From Rhodocyclaceae bacterium UBA6160 (GTDB lineage: Bacteria; Pseudomonadota; Gammaproteobacteria; Burkholderiales; Rhodocyclaceae), in assembly GCA_002422995.1 (NCBI GenBank), contig DIUK01000148.1:1-5762 (forward strand): a stretch of DNA of 5,762 nt, given 5' to 3'. Below, in pieces: positions 1 to 4,413 of this stretch. The stretch's first letter is position 1. Every line of letters begins with the position of its first letter. Position numbers and translations under genes: made by a program. The notes under the pieces are model-generated. The model searched no databases. It saw only the letters and a program-made list of their open reading frames with translations, and had not been told where the DNA came from.

Positions 1-299
1 GCATTCCAGCGCGCGTAGGCGCGCACGGTGTGTTCGAGTTCCGGGTCGCCCGGCATGCGTGGCTGCTGTGCGACGGGGATGGTGTTGATGTAATCGGTGT
101 TGGCGCTATAGGGAATGTTGATGCCGGCACGGTGGCCATTGCTGATCAACTGTTCGAGTAAAAAATGCGCGCGTTCGGGGCCGACTTTTTCGATAACGGC
201 AGCTAGTGCATCTAACCATTCCTGGGTTTCTTGTGGATCGGCGTCAGCAAGGGGGAAAGTTGCGAGCATTGCATTTTCAGATGATGGTGTGGCGGACAT
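1..299 (-). CDS. aceE: Pyruvate dehydrogenase E1 component, homodimeric type (N-terminal part, cut by the window edge)
   Basis: This is the first 99 codons of the E1 subunit that decarboxylates pyruvate with thiamine diphosphate and passes the acetyl group to the lipoyl domain of E2 in the cytoplasmic pyruvate dehydrogenase complex. Read on the minus strand from an ATG at 299, the product starts MSATPSSENAML. It contains the family-typical stretches ETQEWLDAL (about 24-32), RAHFLLEQLI (43-52), IPYSANTDYINTIP (62-75) and QPRMPGDPELEH (79-90), ending in RAYARWN. These are hallmarks of the large (about 890 residue) homodimeric AceE, not of the alpha/beta E1 type. A good Shine-Dalgarno sequence, GAGGA, lies at 309-305, five bases before the ATG, which supports this start. 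The catalytic region is outside the window. The gene reads in the same direction as bioBC, 368 bases upstream, but the gap and its own leader suggest separate transcription. Confidence 0.95.
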   Translation of the reverse strand, partial: MSATPSSENAMLATFPLADADPQETQEWLDALAAVIEKVGPERAHFLLEQLISNGHRAGINIPYSANTDYINTIPVAQQPRMPGDPELEHTVRAYARWN

Positions 300-667
300 A
301 CGTTTCCTCGTGAGAATGATTGAATTTTGCAGCCGGTCACCGCAAAATTTTGTTGTGGCGTGCCACGCGGGTAAGCGTGTTGCGCTGGTTTGTGGAACAT
401 TCTAAAGCACTCTGCGGATCTCGGCGGAGGTGTGTCTTATAGATGATCCGGGCATGAGGGCGCATGGACGGTTAAACGATTATTCAGTTTTCGTTGTCGT
501 CAGCAGCTTGACGCTTCAGTGCGCGTTGCTGTGCTTTGAGTCGTGCGCGGCTGGCGCGTTTATCCGTGCGCAAATGTGTGCCGCTTTTTTTAGCAGCGGG
601 TGGGTTGCCAGCAGGCTGCGCGGACGCAAGACCTGCTGAGTTTTGCGCTGCTTTCGCTTGGCTTGTT
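300..667. other. Gap between bioC and aceE with undecided coding content
   Basis: No recognisable gene is present. On the minus strand two short frames compete directly after bioC. One runs from an ATG at 671, whose ATGA overlaps the bioC stop, to a stop at 516; it encodes 51 mostly basic residues (starts MKQAKRKQRK). The other is open without ATG from 732 to a stop at 484, and its last part is rich in Lys, Arg, Ala and Gln (for example HLRTDKRASRARLKAQQRAL). Neither has a clear Shine-Dalgarno sequence and neither is a family I recognise. No GC-rich stem with a T-run follows bioC, so no intrinsic terminator is called. Nearer aceE are a small palindromic cluster (GTGGC-GT-GCCAC, 355-366) and the leader dyad at 323-349. 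No convincing sigma-70 promoter for aceE could be picked. Confidence 0.5.
323..349. promoter_or_regulatory. Inverted repeat in the aceE leader (possible operator or leader hairpin)
   Basis: Perfect 8-bp arms AATTTTGC (323-330) and GCAAAATT (342-349) flank an 11-base spacer. The dyad sits 24 to 50 bases upstream of the aceE ATG and just before its ribosome binding site. It has no following T-run in the aceE direction, so it does not look like a terminator. Its position would suit a repressor site or a structured leader. The arrangement of outer AATT and an inner GGTcACC recalls GntR/FadR-type operators such as PdhR sites, but the spacing does not match the PdhR consensus, so no regulator is assigned. 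Confidence 0.4.
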
Positions 668-671
668 TCAT
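516..671 (-). CDS. Possible small basic protein overlapping the end of bioC (doubtful)
   Basis: An ATG at 671-669 overlaps the bioC stop codon (ATGA) and opens a 51-codon frame ending at 516. The predicted product starts MKQAKRKQRK, is strongly basic in its first 30 residues and has several His residues near the end. The stop/start overlap is the arrangement typical of translational coupling in operons and is the only positive sign. There is no Shine-Dalgarno sequence close to the ATG and no recognisable domain. A different minus-strand frame across the same bases (stop at 484) has more protein-like composition but no ATG. Only one of them, or neither, can be real. I regard this as an unproven candidate. 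Confidence 0.15.
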   Translation of the reverse strand: MKQAKRKQRKTQQVLRPRSLLATHPLLKKAAHICARINAPAAHDSKHSNAH

Positions 672-1534
672 CGCGGATGAAAGGTAACGATTGCGTTGCC
701 AGCGGCGTCGCGCTTGGGCGTAGCCTGCGATGTTAACCGGGGCGCGGGTTTCCAGGCATGGCCGTAAACAATTTCAAAGCGCAACGGCCAGCGCCCTTCA
801 TGATCGCGCGGCCAGGCAGAAAAAACCTTGCGCCAGGTGCGAAAAGACTGGTGACCGAGAAACGCATCACGCACACCTAAATGGCGCTGATCGGCAAGAA
901 GCTGGCGCGGGTGGCGATAAGTGAAATTGACAATTTCCATATCCATTACCGGGTCGGCAAATCCTGCTGCTACGAGCATGTCGCCGATATCATGCATGTC
1001 GATAAAGCGTCGCGCCGTGTCATCAGCGCCGACTTTTCCCATTGCTGATCGCAACTCAGCCAGGCTATCCGGTCCTAGCGTGGCGAACATCACCAGGCCG
1101 CCTGTCGCCATCACGCGGTGTATTTCGCGCAGCGCAGGCAGTGGATCATCCAGCCAGTGCAGCATCAGATTCGACCATACAAAATCCAGTGTGTTGTCTG
1201 CTAACGGCAGCGCGCGCGCATCGGCATTGACGAGTTGCGGGCCGCGATTGAATAGGCGACTGAGTAAGCGCGTGAAGCGTGGATTGTGTGCACGCACCCC
1301 TTGTAGCATCGGTAGCGAAACATCAATTGCCAGTGCGTGTGTTTTTGGGTAACGCGCTTGTAAAGCACGGATGCCATCGCCTGTCGCACAGCCGATATCA
1401 GCCATGCGTTGCGGCGAAATTTTCATGTAATCGAGGCGCTCTGCCATCCGCTCGCCCACTTCGCGGGCGAGCACGGCCGCTTGGTTGTAAGCGACTGCCG
1501 TGTCAGATGGATTGCGGCTCACACCGCAAATCAC
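668..1534 (-). CDS. bioC: Malonyl-[acyl-carrier protein] O-methyltransferase, biotin synthesis
   Basis: BioC methylates the free carboxyl of malonyl-ACP with S-adenosylmethionine, disguising it so fatty-acid synthesis can extend it to the pimeloyl moiety of biotin. The 288-residue product is a class I SAM methyltransferase: motif I ADIGCATGDG at 45-54, the acidic ribose-binding region AIDVSLPML at 69-77, and NADARALPLADNTLDFVWSN at 103-122 including the motif IV region. The C-terminal half carries BioC-typical segments MHDIGDMLVAAGFADPVMD (180-198) and EIVYGHAWKP (254-263). The start is a GTG at 1534 that overlaps the bioB stop (GTGA), implying translational coupling. A second in-frame GTG at 1522 would give 284 residues beginning MSRNPSDTAVAYN, which fits the family N-terminus slightly better; neither has a clear Shine-Dalgarno sequence. 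Length and C-terminus look complete. Confidence 0.93.
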   Translation of the reverse strand: MICGVSRNPSDTAVAYNQAAVLAREVGERMAERLDYMKISPQRMADIGCATGDGIRALQARYPKTHALAIDVSLPMLQGVRAHNPRFTRLLSRLFNRGPQLVNADARALPLADNTLDFVWSNLMLHWLDDPLPALREIHRVMATGGLVMFATLGPDSLAELRSAMGKVGADDTARRFIDMHDIGDMLVAAGFADPVMDMEIVNFTYRHPRQLLADQRHLGVRDAFLGHQSFRTWRKVFSAWPRDHEGRWPLRFEIVYGHAWKPAPRLTSQATPKRDAAGNAIVTFHPR

Positions 1535-2526
1535 ACTGAAATCAGACCCAGGCGGTTAAACAGCGCTTCGTCGCGATCGGCTTGCGGGTTGCCTGCAGTG
1601 AGTAGCTTGTCGCCGTAGAAAATTGAATTCGCACCGGCCAGAAAACACAAGGCCTGCATCTCGTCGCTCATTTCTTCACGGCCCGCCGAGAGTCGCACCA
1701 TGGAGGTTGGCATCAGAATGCGGGCCACTGCAATCGTGCGCACGAATTCAAACGGGTCGAGCGGTGCAACATGCCCCATGGGCGTGCCGGGCATGGGGAC
1801 GAGTTGATTGATCGGCACCGATTCTGGTGGTGTAGGCATGTTGGCCAGCTCAGCTAGCAAACCGGCGCGTGCGCCGCGTGTCTCGCCCATGCCGACAATG
1901 CCGCCACAACAGACTTTAATGCCTGCACCGCGCACTTGCGCTAACGTGTCAAAACGGTCCGCCTGCGTGTGCGTGGTAATCACCTGGCCGTAAAACTCGG
2001 GTGAGGTATCCAGATTGTGGTTGTAATAATCCAGCCCTGCGTTTTTTAATTGCTCGGCCTGTCCTTCTTTAAGCATGCCCAGCGTGGCGCAAGTTTCCAG
2101 CCCTAGCGCCTTGACGGCGGCGACCATGTCGGTGACTTGCTGTAAATCCTTTTCCTTGGGGCCGCGCCAGGCCGCGCCCATGCAAAAACGCGAGGCGCCT
2201 TTATCTTTAGCCGCTTTGGCAGCGGCGATGACGTCCGCAATGGGCAACAAATCTTCCCGTTCTACTTCGCCATGGCGGGCAGATTGCGAGCAGTAACCGC
2301 AATCTTCAGAACAACCGCCAGTCTTGATCGAGAGTAATGTGGACAGCTGCACGGCATTAGCTTTGTGGTGCTGACGATGCACTTCCTGCGCGCGAAACAT
2401 GAGGTCATTGAAGGGTAGTTCAAATAAGGTCTCAATGGCCTTGATTGTCCAGCGGGGTGCTTTGGCAGGGGCTGTTGCGTGGTTAGCAGTGCGAATTTCA
2501 GTATCAGGCAGGGTGGCGGTCGTCAT
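1531..2526 (-). CDS. bioB: Biotin synthase, radical SAM enzyme
   Basis: BioB inserts sulfur into dethiobiotin, the last step of biotin synthesis, using a [4Fe-4S] cluster with SAM and a sacrificial [2Fe-2S] cluster. The 331-residue product has the radical SAM motif CSEDCGYC with Cys72, Cys76 and Cys79. The [2Fe-2S] ligands by alignment to E. coli BioB from memory are Cys115 (FCMGAAWR), Cys146 (ETCATLGML), Cys206 (GIKVCCGGIVG) and Arg278 (MVRLSAGRE). Other family signatures are YYNHNLDTSPEFYG (167-180), PTPPESVPINQLV (231-243) and AGANSIFYGDKLLT (297-310). All expected metal ligands are present, so it should be active. The ATG at 2526 gives about 18 residues more before the cluster than E. coli BioB; the next Met is residue 43, too late to be the start. 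The Shine-Dalgarno sequence is weak. It is the first gene of the bioB-bioC pair and is divergent from comF. Confidence 0.97.
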   Translation of the reverse strand: MTTATLPDTEIRTANHATAPAKAPRWTIKAIETLFELPFNDLMFRAQEVHRQHHKANAVQLSTLLSIKTGGCSEDCGYCSQSARHGEVEREDLLPIADVIAAAKAAKDKGASRFCMGAAWRGPKEKDLQQVTDMVAAVKALGLETCATLGMLKEGQAEQLKNAGLDYYNHNLDTSPEFYGQVITTHTQADRFDTLAQVRGAGIKVCCGGIVGMGETRGARAGLLAELANMPTPPESVPINQLVPMPGTPMGHVAPLDPFEFVRTIAVARILMPTSMVRLSAGREEMSDEMQALCFLAGANSIFYGDKLLTAGNPQADRDEALFNRLGLISV

Positions 2527-2565
2527 TGCGGTAGACTCACTGAGGAAGGCGATGAAAAGTCCTGC

Positions 2566-2594
2566 ATCTTCGTGGAAGGAGCCTCACTTGTCAA
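2566..2594 (-). promoter_or_regulatory. Candidate sigma-70 promoter for bioBC
   Basis: On the minus strand a perfect -35 hexamer TTGACA (2594-2589) is followed by a 17-base spacer and a poor -10 hexamer GAAGAT (2571-2566, three of six matches). Transcription would start near 2559 and leave a leader of roughly 33 bases before the bioB ATG. The strong -35 with a weak -10 makes the call tentative. If comF starts at 2552 this promoter would overlap the comF coding region. Confidence 0.4.
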
Positions 2595-2618
2595 TCCGCA
2601 ATTGGTTTATTGCTCTTG

Positions 2619-2633
2619 TAAACAGGCTGTTTA
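2619..2633. promoter_or_regulatory. Palindrome in the bioB/comF divergent region (possible operator)
   Basis: The sequence TAAACAG-G-CTGTTTA is a perfect inverted repeat with 7-bp arms and a one-base centre. It lies 12 bases before the ATG at 2645 proposed for comF and about 25 bases upstream of the candidate -35 of bioB. The overlapping string TTGTAAACA (2616-2624) matches eight of nine bases of the BirA half-site TTGTAAACC, but the second half-site is not at the expected spacing, so BirA is not assigned. Confidence 0.35.
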
Positions 2634-2644
2634 GCCTACGCGAA

Positions 2645-3421
2645 ATGCTGCATTCATTACCGCTGTTGCTATCTGGTTTGGCTTCGTGGGTGATGACGTG
2701 GAGCAAGCATCAGATGGCGTGCGATTGCTTTTTGTGCGGTGCGGCCAGTGGTAATGTTTTGCTTTGTGCTGCGTGTGATGAGGGTTTGCCGTACCTGACT
2801 GATCAACGATGCCCGCAATGTGCGTTGCCTGGGGTAGATGCCAGGCAATGTGGCGCTTGTCTTCGTGAGGCGCCTTATTTTGACGCGACGCATGCGCTAT
2901 GGACTTACGATTTTCCAGTGAATCGAATGATCCAGTCACTCAAGTTTTCCTGCCGTCTCGCCAACGCCGACTTTTTTGGTATGGCCTTGGCAAGGCTTGC
3001 CAGCATGAAGTCCGGAGCCGTAAATCAGCTGGAGCATGATCGTGCCTTGCCCTCCGATTCCTTGCCTGATTTTATTTTGCCTGTCCCTTTATCGGCAGAG
3101 CGTTTGGCGGCACGCGGTTTTAATCAGGCTTTGGAAGTGGCGCGTCAGTTGTCACAGCAAACGGGTGTGCCGCTGATGCGCTACGATGTTGTGCGGCAAC
3201 GGAATACCATGCCGCAAAGTCGGTTACCCTGGAAGGCGCGGGTTAAAAATATTCGTCATGCGTTTGATTGCCAAATGGATTTAACGAGTAAAACTGTGTG
3301 GGTGGTGGATGATGTCATGACCACCGGCGCAACACTCAATGAACTGGCGCGTACGCTGAAAGCACATGGTGCTGCGCGGGTCGAAAACTGGGTGTTGGCA
3401 AGGACGCTTAAGCATGAGTGA
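2645..3421 (+). CDS. comF: ComF family protein (phosphoribosyltransferase-like, competence/DNA uptake)
   Basis: ComF/GntX proteins are cytoplasmic and are needed for natural transformation in several bacteria; the exact biochemical step is not settled. From the ATG at 2645 the product has 258 residues, near the usual 230-260. The N-terminal zinc-ribbon part has four CxxC pairs: CFLC (28-31), CAAC (41-44), CPQC (56-59) and CGAC (69-72). The C-terminal type I phosphoribosyltransferase-like part has PVPLSAERLAARGFNQA (147-163), RQRNTMPQSRLPWKARVKNI (184-203) and the PRPP-binding loop VVDDVMTTGAT (220-230). The start is uncertain. An ATG at 2552 has a much better Shine-Dalgarno sequence (GAGGAAGG, 2542-2549) and gives 289 residues, while ATGs at 2693 and 2714 give 242 and 235. 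The frame stays open to 2399 only because it lies antisense to bioB. The gene is divergent from bioB. Confidence 0.92.
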   Translation: MLHSLPLLLSGLASWVMTWSKHQMACDCFLCGAASGNVLLCAACDEGLPYLTDQRCPQCALPGVDARQCGACLREAPYFDATHALWTYDFPVNRMIQSLKFSCRLANADFFGMALARLASMKSGAVNQLEHDRALPSDSLPDFILPVPLSAERLAARGFNQALEVARQLSQQTGVPLMRYDVVRQRNTMPQSRLPWKARVKNIRHAFDCQMDLTSKTVWVVDDVMTTGATLNELARTLKAHGAARVENWVLARTLKHE

Positions 3422-3440
3422 TGTTCCTGTTGTTTCAAGC

Positions 3441-3462
3441 TATCGGTGACTTTCTGCCGATA
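3441..3462. promoter_or_regulatory. Inverted repeat between comF and sodC
   Basis: Arms TATCGG (3441-3446) and CCGATA (3457-3462) are separated by 10 bases. The right arm runs into TATAAC (3461-3466), which resembles a -10 hexamer, so the dyad could be an operator over a sodC promoter. It could also be a weak transcript-end hairpin for comF, but the nearest T-run (3476-3482) is 13 bases further on, which is too far for a standard intrinsic terminator. No good -35 lies 16 to 18 bases before TATAAC. Confidence 0.3.
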
Positions 3463-3500
3463 TAACGGAGTGAAACTTTTTTATTTTCAAAGGAAATCAA

Positions 3501-4070
3501 ATGGCAAATCAGCGGAAATTTTTGTTGGTAAAAGCGATGGTGACTGTGATAACAACAGTGATAACGGCAACGGCAATGAGTCCGGCTTTTGCCGCATCGG
3601 CAGATGTGGCTACGCAGATGGCTGTTGTCAATGAGCAAGGCACAGGCCCGATGGTGGGCCAGATATTGATTAGTGAGTCGCCTTATGGGTTGGTTTTTAC
3701 GCCGTCGCTCAAGGGGCTGCCACCGGGGTTGCATGGTTTTCATGTGCATGAAAATTCAAGTTGCGAGGCGAAAGAGAAAGACGGCAAAAAAGTGCCTGCT
3801 TTGGCTGCGGGCGGACATTACGACCCAGCTGCAACCAAGCAGCACGGTTTGCCCTGGGGTAATGGCCATTTGGGCGATTTGCCCGCGCTATTTGTGGATG
3901 CCGAAGGGAATGCAACGCAACCAGTATTAGCGCCACGGCTCAAAATGAGCGACTTGGCAGGACGTTCTCTGATGATTCATGCGGGCGCGGACAATCATGC
4001 CGATCATCCCGCGCCCCTGGGCGGTGGCGGACCACGCATCGTATGCGGTGTAATTGCCAGAGGACACTGA
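3501..4070 (+). CDS. sodC: Periplasmic Cu/Zn superoxide dismutase
   Basis: SodC dismutates superoxide to oxygen and hydrogen peroxide in the periplasm. The 189-residue precursor has a basic start (MANQRKFLLVK), a hydrophobic core (about 12-25) and a likely signal-peptidase site after SPAFA near residue 31. Copper ligands expected from the family are His81 and His83 (GFHVHENSSC), His106 (GGHYDP, bridging) and His160 (MIHAGADNH). Zinc ligands are His106, His115 (KQHG), His123 and Asp126 (NGHLGD). Cys88 and Cys182 (RIVCGVI) can form the conserved disulfide. The active-site Arg is in GGGGPRIVCG (Arg179). Nothing needed for activity is missing. The start is supported by a strong Shine-Dalgarno sequence AAGGA at 3490-3494, six bases before the ATG. 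It lies 79 bases after comF in the same direction, with its own leader, and is followed by a terminator-like stem-loop. Confidence 0.96.
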   Translation: MANQRKFLLVKAMVTVITTVITATAMSPAFAASADVATQMAVVNEQGTGPMVGQILISESPYGLVFTPSLKGLPPGLHGFHVHENSSCEAKEKDGKKVPALAAGGHYDPAATKQHGLPWGNGHLGDLPALFVDAEGNATQPVLAPRLKMSDLAGRSLMIHAGADNHADHPAPLGGGGPRIVCGVIARGH

Positions 4071-4119
4071 AGCACTCACACGTATCGGCGCAAGCAATAG
4101 AGTCCAGAGCAAAAAGATG

Positions 4120-4169
4120 AATCCTGGCAAGCTCAAATCTGAATTCAGTTTTGGTTTGTCAGGATTTTT
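4120..4169 (+). terminator. Probable Rho-independent terminator of sodC
   Basis: The strands 4120-4133 and 4153-4166 can pair over 14 positions: AATCCTG against CAGGATT exactly, then G-T, then CAA against TTG, then three more pairs of which two are G-T. The descending arm runs straight into a T-run (4165-4169). The loop contains the self-complementary CTGAATTCAG (4139-4148), which could extend or compete with the stem. It begins 50 bases after the sodC stop. An A-run at 4111-4115 on the other side would give a T-run on the minus strand too, but no minus-strand gene ends here. Confidence 0.55.
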
Positions 4170-4317
4170 CAGGCTGGCTTGTTTGCGTTATTTCAGAGGA
4201 CTGGCCGCAGAAAAGCACGGAAAGAGCAAAGAAAAAGGGAGGGGCTTTTGAGCTCTGTTGCACTGCACTAGCGTACGGCGCGTGTTTCGTCGATAATATC
4301 GGGTTTTCGGATGCGCA

Positions 4318-4333
4318 CGTGAGCAGGTTCACA
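4318..4333. promoter_or_regulatory. CRP/Vfr-type binding site candidate upstream of tkt
   Basis: The sequence CGTGA-N6-TTCACA region reads CGTGAGCAGGTTCACA when taken from 4318 to 4333, which matches nine of the ten defined bases of the CRP consensus TGTGA-N6-TCACA with the correct six-base spacer. It is centred about 88 bases before the proposed GTG start of tkt at 4414 (67 before the GTG at 4393). The match is by eye only, and whether this organism has a CRP homologue is unknown. Confidence 0.4.
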
Positions 4334-4413
4334 AACATTGCCCACCCGCTTCGTTTTGAACACTGATTAACACTTACTTGCTGCTTAATACCGTGCCAAC
4401 AACTATTACCCCT

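Larger units (their letters stand above)
4071..4413. other. Intergenic region between sodC and tkt
   Basis: No gene is supported in these 343 bases. Short open frames on both strands have no family resemblance and no usable Shine-Dalgarno sequence. A purine-rich run GGGAGGGG (4238-4245) resembles a ribosome binding site, but the only start near it leads to a seven-codon frame. The region holds the sodC terminator candidate (4120-4169), a small palindrome CGATAATATCG (4291-4301) and a CRP-type palindrome (4318-4333). No sigma-70 promoter with both elements at proper spacing was found for tkt, though the leader is long enough to hold one. Confidence 0.6.

Noticed and set aside
399..427. TAGAAT at 404-399 as the -10 of an aceE promoter
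   Set aside because: The position for the -35 at a 17-base spacing is CCGCCG, which has no resemblance to TTGACA.
430..736. Two plus-strand open frames (430-639 and 536-736) after bioC
   Set aside because: They are Cys- and Arg-rich with no family resemblance or ribosome binding site, and run opposite the minus-strand genes; treated as chance frames.
2604..2624. GGTTTA and TTGTAAACA as a complete BirA operator
   Set aside because: The half-sites are in reverse order and about 6 bases apart, not TTGTAAACC followed by GGTTTACAA at about 15 bases, so they are reported only as a half-site resemblance.
2399..2644. In-frame upstream extension of comF to an ATG at 2399
   Set aside because: It would make ComF 340 residues, far above the family length, and most of the extension is simply antisense to the conserved N-terminal part of bioB.
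4151..4366. Plus-strand 71-codon frame starting with TTG between sodC and tkt, and the 65-codon frame at 4054-4251
   Set aside because: Neither has a proper ribosome binding site or recognisable domain. The second starts inside sodC, and both run through the likely terminator stem.
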